A stretch of DNA of 64,000 nt, from contig JAJEDJ010000035.1 in NCBI GenBank assembly GCA_022821545.1, positions 19,629 to 83,628 on the forward strand, read 5' to 3'. The notes below the pieces were generated by a model, which was not told the DNA's origin, searched no databases, and saw only the letters and a list, made by a program, of their open reading frames with translations. Below, piece after piece: positions 10,901 to 18,750 of this stretch. Numbering within the stretch: position 1 is the first letter of the stretch; each line of letters opens with the position of its first letter. The translations under genes were made by a program, and so were the position numbers. The stretch comes from Caldilineaceae bacterium (GTDB taxonomy: Bacteria; Chloroflexota; Anaerolineae; Caldilineales; Caldilineaceae).

Positions 10901-12571
10901 GCCAAGAATTCGGTCGTGCCGATGGGCCTCAATCTGGCCAACAGGGTAATCTACTTCGCCTTTGCAATGTTGTACGTGCGCATACTGGGGCCGGAGGGGA
11001 CCGGTCAGTACGCCTGGGTCATTGCCGTATACGGCATATTTGAAATACTGAGCCGTTACGGCCTCGGCACGCTGGTCACCCGCGAGGTTGCAGCGGACAA
11101 GAGCAAGTCCAGCCTTTATCTGACTAACGTCCTGTCGCTGCGCACGCTCTTATGGGCGGTCAGCATTGTGCTCATGGGCGCGGCAGTCGGCGGCTCCCGT
11201 TTCACATCCTCATTGGGCGCGGCAGGCGGCGGCAGCTTTCTGGCCGGACTGTGGGCTTCATTCCTGGAGATGACGACAGGCTGGGCCGGAACTGAACTGA
11301 CGCGGCAAGCGGCAGCTCCCATAGGCACCGTAGAACTGCAGGCCGTCGCCGTATTTGCGTTGGTCATGTTAGTGGCCAACTGGTCAGACGCTTTCAGCAG
11401 CCTGTTCAACGCGTTCGAAAAGATGGAGTACCCCGCCGGCCTCGGCATCGCGACGGCACTGCTGCAGGTGGCCCTGGGAGCGCTTGTCCTCTTGCTCGGC
11501 TGGCGAATCGTCGGCCTGGCCTGGGTGGCGCTGGTCGTAAACCTTGTCCAGCTTATCTGGCTGAACTGGCTCGTTCGCTCAACTCTGTTCAAGCCGCAAT
11601 GGAAATGGGACTGGGCTCTGCAGAAGTCGATGCTGGCAACCAGCGGCCCGCTCATGATCAACCATCTCCTGGCCACGGTCTTCTGGCGCATCGACATCTG
11701 GATCCTGCGGCCCCTCGTCGGGGCGGCCAGCGTAGGGCTCTACAGCGTCGCCCTAAAATATCTTGACGGGCTGAACATCATTCCCAGCACCTTCACACTG
11801 GCCGTTTTTCCTCTCATGAGCCGCCTGGCGAGGCAGGAAGGCGCGGCGCTGCTTCGTTCGTACACGCTAAGTGTGCGGCTCCTGTTGATCGTCAGCCTCC
11901 CGCTGGCCGTGACAGTAACGCTCCTGGCACAGCCTCTCATCTATCTCCTTGGAGGTGTCGAATTCGCCGCGGGGTCCGGTGAAGTCGCCGTAGTTTCGGC
12001 CCGCGTTTGCCAGCTGTTCGGTGAGGCATTTTGGAGGATTGATTGCGGCGCGCTGAGCGCCGTGAGCGGCTCCGTCCTGGCGTTGCAGGTGATCATCTGG
12101 AGCATCCCCGTCGGCTTCGTCAACAGCGTAACCCAGTACGTACTCATCGCCGCCGACCAGCAGCGCTATCTGACGAAGGCCTTTGCCTTTGGCGTCGCAT
12201 TCAATCTGGCCGGCAATCTGCTGCTCATCCCATTACTCAGTTTCATCGGCGCGGCGGTCGTTACGATCATGAGCGAAGTCTGTCTGCTGCTCCTTTTTGC
12301 TCACCGTGTCCACCGCAAGGTTGGGGCCGTCGCATGGCCGGATTTGATCTGGCGGCCGCTGGTCTCTGCCGTTGCGATGGGAGTCATCCTCTACGGCTTT
12401 TCCGCAGCGGGGGTGAATGACTGGCTTGCGATCCTGCCCGGTCTGGCGGGTTACGGCGCCGTCTTCGCGCTGACCGGCGGGTTCGCCGATGCAGACTTGA
12501 AGGTTGCCGCCAGGGGGTTGTTGCACAATCGCCTCGGCTGGCAGGCGCAGGAGGAAGCGGAGGGCGCATAG
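7982..12571 (+). CDS. YfhO-family membrane protein fused to a polysaccharide flippase (Wzx/MVF-like)
   Basis: A single uninterrupted 1529-codon frame. Residues 1 to about 955 form a YfhO-type protein: many transmembrane helices (first at about 15-35), a large extracytoplasmic region, and the family C-terminal signature with YFSGWKAYV, FRTVYLPESG and YSPMSFKLGL. YfhO proteins belong to the GT-C-like group that transfers sugars from lipid carriers outside the membrane. From about residue 973 (KNSVVPMGLNLANRVIYF, then RILGPEGTGQYAW) a second module of about 12 helices matches oligosaccharide flippases of the MATE/MVF superfamily. These modules are normally separate proteins. The start directly abuts the mannosyltransferase stop; an internal ATG at 8009 is the alternative start. 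A joined flip-and-transfer machine for glycolipids is the likely role. Confidence 0.85.
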   Translation: MPPLRLSNIMHLLRRFRPDLFALALLILLPLAWFGPVLFTGKTLLPYDNLYQFEPWRSLQPEIAPHNELLSDLVLENAVWKLHVRRTLQQRELPLWNPQLFSGAPFFAAGQSSAAYPLSLLFYILPIEAAFGWFTAIQLAIAGVNAYLLGRVLKLRPAAALFSGIAFQFSGFLVVSVVFTMVVAAASWLPLLLAIIEKIIQKQEEKGVTGFRPIPYVVAGVCAVGLVVLAGHPEFLYYTLLTAGIFTAVRLLVAWRRLGGRGGERNSNRPADGAASRQGTGRRTLQALAKNAAWILLVPVLGLAAGAVQLLPLFELVQRNFREGSATYQQVVEWAWPDRHVLTFLLPDIFGNPSHHRWFDLWALRWQPATVNRLGEASDTIFWGIKNYVEGGNYVGVSTWLLAALAVGVSMAYTLRRARGEEAETAWPAQRHLRAPTLLFASLALVSLLFAFGTPLYALLFYGLPGWDQLHSPFRWVFPFTLAMAVLGGIGLEQALSLRAYAGDDRSAAIARIRTRLKWFTGFLALSSCAAGLAALAAVAVSFFVPGPFVTLAQRVVESSDLAQGAFADGRMFWGYQSLGLARFGVFALVGGLLLSRLTRTARNDAAGAETSAGMRRRPTSRGFSVRALPYAFAALLALDLFAVHGSFNPAAEPSLSPLRNVPPVVQYINQREKAGLGSDIQYAPFRFTTFDPPGSKTFNANVGMYYGWQDIRGYDSIIPKQYVDLMNRVADQSGELLYNRIAPIYAASNSANGHNPFAALENPLLDLLGVKYLLSELVVPNSDTWQKVHEQDALRVYENLEVFPRAYIATQAVVLPSEEQPLLDADLRRTVFIEEAPSAEDALIPSSPETAHTSISRYTANTVFVDVNLSDRGWLVLTDAYFSGWKAYVRPFGGSENDEEELTIQRANSAFRTVYLPESGQWTVRFTYSPMSFKLGLYISFLATMLSLLLLLWWAWGRFYRPEATAGEARTVAKNSVVPMGLNLANRVIYFAFAMLYVRILGPEGTGQYAWVIAVYGIFEILSRYGLGTLVTREVAADKSKSSLYLTNVLSLRTLLWAVSIVLMGAAVGGSRFTSSLGAAGGGSFLAGLWASFLEMTTGWAGTELTRQAAAPIGTVELQAVAVFALVMLVANWSDAFSSLFNAFEKMEYPAGLGIATALLQVALGALVLLLGWRIVGLAWVALVVNLVQLIWLNWLVRSTLFKPQWKWDWALQKSMLATSGPLMINHLLATVFWRIDIWILRPLVGAASVGLYSVALKYLDGLNIIPSTFTLAVFPLMSRLARQEGAALLRSYTLSVRLLLIVSLPLAVTVTLLAQPLIYLLGGVEFAAGSGEVAVVSARVCQLFGEAFWRIDCGALSAVSGSVLALQVIIWSIPVGFVNSVTQYVLIAADQQRYLTKAFAFGVAFNLAGNLLLIPLLSFIGAAVVTIMSEVCLLLLFAHRVHRKVGAVAWPDLIWRPLVSAVAMGVILYGFSAAGVNDWLAILPGLAGYGAVFALTGGFADADLKVAARGLLHNRLGWQAQEEAEGA

Positions 12572-12643
12572 ACGCGGCCTGGCTGCGCTTATGGCATCAG
12601 TCGGTCTGAAGTCAGTTACGTGATTTCAGAACAGAGCGGCGGC

Positions 12644-13021
12644 TCAACTGCGAGGGCGCCAGGGCAGAAGTGTAAAGTCGTTCGCTTCCAGCCACTCCGG
12701 ATCGGGGCCATCCCAGCCGAAGCGGTCCAGGTCAATGCGTCCATCTGCCTGGAAGAGGATGCCTTCTTCCACAAGCATTTGGCGCTGGCGATCCGTCGCC
12801 ATGGGATCTCCACGGGGGCTGATGCCTCCCTTGCTGTTGACGACCCGCTGCCATGGTACGTCAGTGTCCGCGGGCAACCCGCCCAGCGCGTAGCCAGCCA
12901 TGCGCGGCGACGCCGCCCCCGCAATCCAGGCGATCTGGCCGTAGGTCGCGACCCGCCCCAGCGGGATCTCCCGGACGACGAGAAGCATCTTCCGGTAAAC
13001 AGTTTCCTTCTCTTCGGACAT
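12644..13021 (-). CDS. Alkyltransferase-like protein (ATL, MGMT-fold without catalytic Cys)
   Basis: A 125-residue protein with the DNA-binding half of O6-alkylguanine transferase: IPLGRVATYGQIA, then SPRMAGYAL (the arginine that flips the damaged base), then PWQRV at residues 56-60. Active methyltransferases have PCHRV there; the nucleophilic cysteine is replaced by Trp57. That is the hallmark of ATL proteins, which bind O6-alkylguanine and recruit nucleotide-excision repair. The start at 13021 is preceded by GGAGG on the minus strand; the longer open frame to 13150 has no homology in its first 43 codons. The gene is divergent from ctaG. Confidence 0.9.
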   Translation of the reverse strand: MSEEKETVYRKMLLVVREIPLGRVATYGQIAWIAGAASPRMAGYALGGLPADTDVPWQRVVNSKGGISPRGDPMATDRQRQMLVEEGILFQADGRIDLDRFGWDGPDPEWLEANDFTLLPWRPRS

Positions 13022-13209
13022 TGACCTGCGTCCCTCCGCGTATGCAGTTGGCCGGCTGCCCGGCGCGTTCGCCGTACAGCCGCCATCCTGCCACTTGCTT
13101 TCCCTTCTTCGCAAAACAGGCCGGCGCTTGAACCCGGTTTTTGGGCCCATCCTGCCGGCTCACGGACTTCAGTTTGGCAATATGTCCTCCTGCGACTATG
13201 CTTGCTTCC

Positions 13210-14115
13210 ATGAATGTCTCAATAAAGGAGCTTCTGACCGTCTGGGAGTTTTACCCCGGTTCAGCCGCTGTTCTGCTGACCATCTTTCTGGCTTACACAG
13301 CTGGCTGGCTGCGGTTGAGACGCAACAGTTATCCTCTGGCAACGAATGGTCGTCTGATCAGTTACTGCGCGGGGACAGCCGCGCTGGCTTTAGCCTTTCA
13401 TTCCCCTCTGGTTGCGCTTCAACAGGAGCTGCTAATCGGCAGGGCCGGTCAACAGATCCTCATCGGGCTACTGGCGCCGCCCCTCCTGTGGTTGGCCTGC
13501 CCGGCCCACGTCATCCTGCGCGGGCTGCCGGCTCCCGCAAGACGCTGGATCGTGAGAAGGCTGAAAAAGTCCACGATGTCCGGAGTTATAGTTCGCAGGC
13601 TGACTCACCCGCTTATTGTCTGGCTGTTGGCCTTCAGTGTCTTCCTGCTCTGGCATGAGCCGGGCATCGCCAACTGGCTGCTGGACCATCCTTCCGTCTA
13701 CCGACTTGGCCTGTGGGGCGTCTGGATCACATATATGCTTTTCTGGTGGCATCCACTGGGAACAGGTCTGCGTTTGCGGCGGGCGATGCATCCGGGCATC
13801 GCGTTTCTGTATGTCATCATCGGGGGGGAGGTTCCAAACATGGTAACCGGCGTGACATTGGCGTTCCGCAATACGCCCGCCTACAGTTACTATGCCGGCC
13901 GCCTGCCCGTTCCCGAGTTGACGACGATACAGGATCAGATGGTCAGTGGAGGCATCATCTGGTTCCTCGGGAGCATCATTTACGTCGGCGTTGCCGTGGG
14001 GCTCCTGGGCCGCGTCTTCCGCAACTTTGAGGCGCCGCGGCCGCAGCCCATCAGTTGGGAGGCTACTGAGCGGACCATCGCCCCGGGACTGGAACATCGG
14101 GTCCTTGGACCATGA
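13210..14115 (+). CDS. ctaG: Cytochrome c oxidase assembly protein, CtaG (caa3 type)
   Basis: A 301-residue integral membrane protein of the Caa3_CtaG family, which helps assemble the copper centre of aa3/caa3 oxidases. About seven hydrophobic helices are visible. Family marks include AFHSPL in the second helix region, LLWHEP near the middle, and a FWWHP segment with histidines likely to bind metal, followed by GGEVPNMVTG. The start is uncertain: ATG 13198 or 13210 both avoid an unlikely polar N-terminal extension. The last four bases (ATGA) overlap the start of the metalloprotease gene, implying translational coupling. No oxidase subunits are in view. Confidence 0.88.
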   Translation: MNVSIKELLTVWEFYPGSAAVLLTIFLAYTAGWLRLRRNSYPLATNGRLISYCAGTAALALAFHSPLVALQQELLIGRAGQQILIGLLAPPLLWLACPAHVILRGLPAPARRWIVRRLKKSTMSGVIVRRLTHPLIVWLLAFSVFLLWHEPGIANWLLDHPSVYRLGLWGVWITYMLFWWHPLGTGLRLRRAMHPGIAFLYVIIGGEVPNMVTGVTLAFRNTPAYSYYAGRLPVPELTTIQDQMVSGGIIWFLGSIIYVGVAVGLLGRVFRNFEAPRPQPISWEATERTIAPGLEHRVLGP

Positions 14116-16184
14116 CGGACAGAGGCGGAAAGCAGTTCCTGCTCTCAGCTATCGTCGCGGTCCTCGCCGCCGGCGCAATGAGCCTGAGCGGTTGCGCCCC
14201 CCTCGCCAATCTCCTTTCGCAGGCAGTCGGCGGCGCCGACCGCCCTGTGCAAGTCAGCGTGCAGGGACAGGAAACCTCGGATCCGTCCCCGGCATCTTCT
14301 CCAGCAGAGACCTCCGCAGAAGGGACCGGCACAACTGCGGCACCACAGCCCATTTCTCTCGCTCGTGATTCTCAGGCGCGAAGACCTGTGTTCGTCCCAA
14401 CGCGTGATCTGCGGGATCTGGCGCTGCGCCTGCGCCCGGACGTTGATTCCATACCGAAGTCAGAACAGGCGCCCGAATATGCCGTGGGTGATCGGACTCT
14501 ATTTTGGGCAGCGAATGTTGACACTAATGACCATTTTCAAGTAGAAGTTGAGCTGCTCTACAAGAATGAGGTCGTCTACGTCTGGGTCGAACGCGGCCAC
14601 GATCTCGATCCGGATACAATGGCTGCATCCGCAGACCGGTTTGCACAAAGGATCTATCCGCAGGTACGCGCCTTTTTCGGCACAGAGCCGAACCCGGGAA
14701 TCGACGGGGATCCACGTCTTCACATCCTCCATGCGAAGAATCTGGGACGGGGAGTCGCCGGATACTTCAGTGGGGCCAACGCCGTCAGTTCACTGGCCAA
14801 TCCCTTTTCGAATCAGAAGGAAATGTTCTCGATCAGCCTCGACTGGCTGCAGCATATCCATGACTATGAAGTCTACGAAACGGTGCTGGCCCATGAATTT
14901 CAGCACATGGTCCACTGGCACAACGATCGCAATGAAGAGACTTGGGTCAATGAGGGGTTGAGCGAGCTGGCGCAGGAAATTGCCGGTTACCCCCCTGATA
15001 TGGTTTTTGCGCTCGTCTTTGCCGAGAACCCGGACACGCAACTCAACACCTGGAGCATTGACCCAGGTGACAATGGACGGCACTACGGCAGCGCCTACCT
15101 GTTCATGGCCTACTTCCTGCAGCGCTTCGGCGAGGAGATGACGCGGGCCGTTGTATCCGATGGCGCAAACGGCAGCCGCGGATTCGACAATGCATTGCGG
15201 GAGGCAGGTCTGGACCTGACATTTGAAGACGTATTCGCCGACTGGGTCATCGCCAACTATGTCGGCGATTTCGAAACTCTCGCCCGGCACGGAATCTACG
15301 GCTACCAGGAATCAACCGCGCCGGAGCCCGCCCTGGCCGAGTCGGTCAGTCGGTTGCCCCGCAAGGCACAGAGTGGTTCCGTGCATAACTTTGGCGTAGA
15401 TTATATCTCTCTACGCGGACGCGGCGGCGCAACGGTTGTTTTCCAGGGCAGTACAGTTACGCGGTTCGCCGACGTCGACCAGTTCCGCGGCAACCGCGCC
15501 TGGTGGAGCAACCGGGCCGACGATTCCGATACGCGTCTGACGCGAGCGTTTGACTTTACGGACGTCGCAGCCGGCACGGAGCTGAATATGAACGTGCGCA
15601 TGTGGTATGACATAGAAGAAGATTACGATTACGGCTATGTTCTGGCCAGCCGCGATGGCCGCAAGTGGGACGTCCTGCCAGGCCAGCGCACGACAACCGA
15701 CAACCCGAGCGGCAACAGTTTCGGCCACGCATACACCGCTCGGAGCGCGGCTTCGCGCCGCGAGGCAACGCCTGGCTGGGTTCGGGAGTCATTTGACCTG
15801 CGGGCCTACGCCGGCGAAGAGGTCTGGTTGCGCTTTGAGTATGTCACCGACGATGCAGTGAACGCGCCCGGCTGGTTTATCGACGAAGTCGAAATCCCGG
15901 CGATAGGGTACGCGACCAACTGGCAGGACGGAGGGGGCGGTTGGGAGAGCGAGGGCTGGGTACTGACCGACAACCGCCTCCCCCAGGAGTGGCTGGTGCA
16001 AATCATGGTGTTCCACGATGGGGCGCTGGCCAGCTTCGAACGGGCCCCGGTAGACGAGAACGGGAGCGTCCGCATCGACTTGGATGGATTGGACAGGCGC
16101 AGCGAGGTTGTGCTGGCTATCAGCGGCCTGACGCCGGTGACAACCGAGGATGCCATTTACGAGTACGCAATCGAGCAGCGCTAA
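14112..16184 (+). CDS. Secreted lipoprotein metalloprotease (gluzincin, M6/immune-inhibitor-A-like)
   Basis: A 690-residue exported protein. The N-terminal hydrophobic segment ends in LSGC, a lipobox, followed by a Ser/Pro/Thr linker. The zinc site is HEFQH at residues 261-265, with the third ligand probably Glu281 in WVNEGLSE, a gluzincin pattern HExxH-x(15)-E. The C-terminal region has beta-rich segments and a GWFIDEVEIP element, like the MAM/jelly-roll parts of M6 immune inhibitor A peptidases. It likely degrades protein outside the cell. It begins inside the ctaG stop codon (ATGA overlap), an unexpected pairing with oxidase assembly. The exact peptidase family is not certain. Confidence 0.82.
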   Translation: MTDRGGKQFLLSAIVAVLAAGAMSLSGCAPLANLLSQAVGGADRPVQVSVQGQETSDPSPASSPAETSAEGTGTTAAPQPISLARDSQARRPVFVPTRDLRDLALRLRPDVDSIPKSEQAPEYAVGDRTLFWAANVDTNDHFQVEVELLYKNEVVYVWVERGHDLDPDTMAASADRFAQRIYPQVRAFFGTEPNPGIDGDPRLHILHAKNLGRGVAGYFSGANAVSSLANPFSNQKEMFSISLDWLQHIHDYEVYETVLAHEFQHMVHWHNDRNEETWVNEGLSELAQEIAGYPPDMVFALVFAENPDTQLNTWSIDPGDNGRHYGSAYLFMAYFLQRFGEEMTRAVVSDGANGSRGFDNALREAGLDLTFEDVFADWVIANYVGDFETLARHGIYGYQESTAPEPALAESVSRLPRKAQSGSVHNFGVDYISLRGRGGATVVFQGSTVTRFADVDQFRGNRAWWSNRADDSDTRLTRAFDFTDVAAGTELNMNVRMWYDIEEDYDYGYVLASRDGRKWDVLPGQRTTTDNPSGNSFGHAYTARSAASRREATPGWVRESFDLRAYAGEEVWLRFEYVTDDAVNAPGWFIDEVEIPAIGYATNWQDGGGGWESEGWVLTDNRLPQEWLVQIMVFHDGALASFERAPVDENGSVRIDLDGLDRRSEVVLAISGLTPVTTEDAIYEYAIEQR

Positions 16185-16232
16185 CAGCGATGAAAGGCGT
16201 ACCGGGTTCGGAAGGCGCCTGAGCGGCGGGTG

Positions 16233-16784
16233 TCAGCCTGCGCGACGGGCCATGGCGCGCTTGCGTATAATGCGAGAGAGCCCGGCGCCCAATACAAGCC
16301 CGGCAACGACGTCCCCTATGTAGTGAATGTTCAACGCGACCCGAGCCCATCCAATCCAAAGGACCAGCAAGGGAGCAAGTTTCCCTGCGCCTGGCCAGAA
16401 GGCTGTGGCCCATGTCAATATGACCCCGCAACGGGCGCCGTGACCGCTTGGAAAGCTGTGCGCGTCGGGCCCTCCGCCATAGAGAAACTGTCCGCTGCCT
16501 GGCCTCGGACGCCGCACCGCCTGCTTTACCAGCAAGGTCCCCAGTACACTGCCCGCGAACGACAGTGTCCAACCGACCACACTGCTCTGTGTCTGTCGGC
16601 CGCCCCTGGATTGCCGCCACAGAAATAGCGTCACCAGCAGCCAAACAATCGAGTCGCCCAAATGCGCGCCGACATGCGCCAGCCAGAAAAGAGGGTGGCG
16701 CCTCGTCAACTGCTCTTCGCTCAGAGCTGTGCGGGCAGTTAAATGCTCATCCAGGCCGCAAAGGAGTGCCAACAGCCTTCGCAA
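16233..16784 (-). CDS. PAP2-superfamily membrane phosphatase
   Basis: A 183-residue membrane protein of the PAP2/BcrC type that removes phosphate from lipid phosphates such as undecaprenyl pyrophosphate or phosphatidate. All three catalytic motifs are present: K87-x6-RP (KQAVRRPRP), PSGH at residues 112-115, and R148-x5-H154-xxx-D158 (RVALNIHYIGD). Four to five hydrophobic helices surround them. Its start is 2 bp after the stop of the upstream nucleotidyltransferase gene, so the two form an operon. The lipid substrate cannot be told from sequence; recycling of the polyprenyl carrier is a reasonable guess given nearby glycosylation genes. Confidence 0.9.
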   Translation of the reverse strand: MRRLLALLCGLDEHLTARTALSEEQLTRRHPLFWLAHVGAHLGDSIVWLLVTLFLWRQSRGGRQTQSSVVGWTLSFAGSVLGTLLVKQAVRRPRPGSGQFLYGGGPDAHSFPSGHGARCGVILTWATAFWPGAGKLAPLLVLWIGWARVALNIHYIGDVVAGLVLGAGLSRIIRKRAMARRAG

Positions 16785-16786
16785 TC

Positions 16787-17617
16787 TCAGACCTCTCCGG
16801 GCGCTGTCCGCCCTTGCGAGCGGGTATTGGCAGGGTGGTCAGGATGCCTCTGCAAGTACTCACGAACCTGGACAAGCTGCTCCGGCTTGTCGACATCCAT
16901 TCCTGCCTCCGCAAGCGGCAATACGACGGGACCTCCGCGAACACCCGCGATCCGGTAGGCGACGTCGAGAATGTCCGGAATCGATAGGCGGCGCAGCAAG
17001 AACTTGACCATCGTAGATAGTCCTAACTTCCACACCAGCGCGAGGACATTCTTGCGGTTTTCGATGAAGTACCGAATACGCTCCTGGATATGGAAACCGG
17101 CAGACAGCCGCCCCAGGTACAGATCGCTGCTGCAAAACGAGCCCTCCCGCAGAGGCAGATAGGTGCGTCTGCTGTCCGGGAACGCGGTCAGCATCACCTC
17201 TTTTCGAACGATGCCCCAATAGACGTCATGCTCGAACGGTTCGCAGGCTTCAATAAAGCTGTCGACGATCCGTCCCGTCAGGAGCGCGATATCTGCGGAC
17301 AGAGCGATTACGTAGCGGTCGTCCGGATTCAAATCTCGAAGTTTGCGCAGCCCGGCATTCTGGCTGGCCCAGAGGTTGGGCTGATTCGGCACATGATGCA
17401 CCGGAACGCCGAAGTCAATCTCGCCGGGCTCCAAGCCGACAACAACGACTTCACCTATACGATCGCTCTCCGCCAGGGCCCGTACGACATGCCACGCCAT
17501 CGGCATTTCTACCAGCGGCACAAGAGACTTGTGCGCGACGCCGGCCGCCGCGCTGACTCGATCCTGTTTTTCGGGGTCGTACCCGGCCGTGACAAATGCG
17601 TCGAACCGTTCCTGCAA
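16787..17617 (-). CDS. MobA-like NTP transferase (nucleotidyltransferase family)
   Basis: A 276-residue protein with a divergent NTP_transf_3 fold: an N-terminal strand FDAFVTAGYDPE followed by HKSLVPLVEMPMAWHVVRAL, which matches the TAG...K-x-L-x-P-x-x-x-x-PM layout of MobA/GlmU-like nucleotidyltransferases, and a later ALSADIALL segment (the metal-binding aspartate region). Enzymes of this class activate sugars or cofactors with NTP. The substrate is unknown. It lies just upstream of the PAP2 phosphatase on the same strand, so a role in envelope lipid or sugar activation is possible. Confidence 0.78.
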   Translation of the reverse strand: MQERFDAFVTAGYDPEKQDRVSAAAGVAHKSLVPLVEMPMAWHVVRALAESDRIGEVVVVGLEPGEIDFGVPVHHVPNQPNLWASQNAGLRKLRDLNPDDRYVIALSADIALLTGRIVDSFIEACEPFEHDVYWGIVRKEVMLTAFPDSRRTYLPLREGSFCSSDLYLGRLSAGFHIQERIRYFIENRKNVLALVWKLGLSTMVKFLLRRLSIPDILDVAYRIAGVRGGPVVLPLAEAGMDVDKPEQLVQVREYLQRHPDHPANTRSQGRTAPGEV

Positions 17618-17678
17618 GATGCCCCCTATACTTCGCTGGACTGCTGGCCGTCAGACCACGATTCCACCTACGAATGAA

Positions 17679-17711
17679 TCGGGGCAGGCCACATTCTTAT
17701 GCCTGCCCCGA
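17679..17711 (-). terminator. Strong hairpin after the tat operon (likely terminator)
   Basis: A perfect 11-bp inverted repeat, TCGGGGCAGGC at 17679-17689 and GCCTGCCCCGA at 17701-17711, with an 11-base loop. It falls between the last gene of the minus-strand tat unit (stop at 17760) and the start of the nucleotidyltransferase gene (17617). The flanking T-run on the minus strand is short (TTCATT), so termination efficiency is uncertain. Confidence 0.55.
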
Positions 17712-17759
17712 AAGTATATTTGAAGGCGTCGATCATTCCCGGATTTGGCCTGCGTTTCT

Positions 17760-17960
17760 CTACTTCGCCCGGTCGATCTCGATGCGCAGCCGGTACTCTT
17801 CCGCCATCAGCATTTCGACTTCACTCTCCAACTGCTGCCGCCGGCTCCGTTGATGGGGACTATCGCCATAGCGAATGCCATCCAACTGCCGCCGCGCTCT
17901 TGTCAACTCGCGCAGGACCTCCTGCTTCCGGGCGATAAGCAGTTCCCTATCATTCCTCAT
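17760..17960 (-). CDS. Small coiled-coil protein of unknown function, downstream of tatC
   Basis: A 66-residue, highly charged, helical protein (RNDREL at the start, LTRARRQLDGI, then SEVEMLMAEEYRLRIEIDRA) with heptad-like spacing suggesting a coiled coil. The ATG at 17960 lies within the last codons of tatC, overlapping it by 11 bp, as expected for translational coupling. I recognise no family. Its position suggests an accessory role near the Tat translocase or simply co-transcription. Confidence 0.62.
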   Translation of the reverse strand: MRNDRELLIARKQEVLRELTRARRQLDGIRYGDSPHQRSRRQQLESEVEMLMAEEYRLRIEIDRAK

Positions 17961-18750
17961 CGTCGCCCCAGTCCATCTCATCGAAACTGCGCGGCGCCCG
18001 CGGCTTGTACAGCAGGAATGCCAGTCCGACTCCCAGGAAAAAGAGGCTGATAAGCGGCAACATGACGATGGTCATGTTGATTGGATCGATGGTGGGCGTA
18101 ATCATCGCCGCGACAACCGAGATGATCACAATTGCCTGCCGCCACATCCCCAGCAGGCGCCGGCCGCTTACCAGACCGATGCGTGCGAGAAAGGCGATCA
18201 CGAGAGGCGTCTCAAAGGCAACACCGATCCAGAAGACGATGCGCGTGAAAAACCCGACGTAGCGGTCGACCGTCCACTCCTGATCGATTACATCCCCGAG
18301 GAAATTTTGCAAGAAGTTGACCGCCACCGGCAACATAACAAAGTTGGCAAAGGCGGCGCCGCCGAAGAAAAGAACCATCACCCCCGGCAAGAGCAGGAAT
18401 AAACCGCGTTTTTCGTGGGGGTAAAGCCCTGGTGCTATGAATGCAACGATCTGGTAAACCAACACCGGCATGGCAACGATCACGCCCATCACGAACATGA
18501 CCTTGAAGAACACAAAGATCGTATCCGTGGGACCAATTGCGATCAGCTTCTCTTCGACAGGGCTGGTTATGAACGCAATGACCGGTTCCACGAAGGCGAT
18601 GCTGGCGACGATGCCGAACAACAAAGCGCCAACGATCCAGATCATCCGGTTGCGCAACTCCGCCAGATGATCCAGCAGCCCCATGCGACTGCCATCAAAG
18701 GGATCGGTTTCCAGAGGGTCAGAATCCAGAGGAGGAGCCTGTTGTGTCAC
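17950..18750 (-). CDS. tatC: Sec-independent protein translocase TatC
   Basis: A 266-residue membrane protein that receives twin-arginine signal peptides at the cytoplasmic membrane. GLLDHLAELRNRM near residue 23 is the conserved N-terminal signature; FAPGL-like IAPGLYPHEKR follows in the first periplasmic/cytoplasmic loop region, and about six hydrophobic helices are present with the FETPLVIAFL segment typical of helix four. The first 22 residues are an acidic extension and the C-terminus is acidic. The start overlaps the end of tatB by four bases (ATGA). Confidence 0.97.
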   Translation of the reverse strand: MTQQAPPLDSDPLETDPFDGSRMGLLDHLAELRNRMIWIVGALLFGIVASIAFVEPVIAFITSPVEEKLIAIGPTDTIFVFFKVMFVMGVIVAMPVLVYQIVAFIAPGLYPHEKRGLFLLLPGVMVLFFGGAAFANFVMLPVAVNFLQNFLGDVIDQEWTVDRYVGFFTRIVFWIGVAFETPLVIAFLARIGLVSGRRLLGMWRQAIVIISVVAAMITPTIDPINMTIVMLPLISLFFLGVGLAFLLYKPRAPRSFDEMDWGDDEE

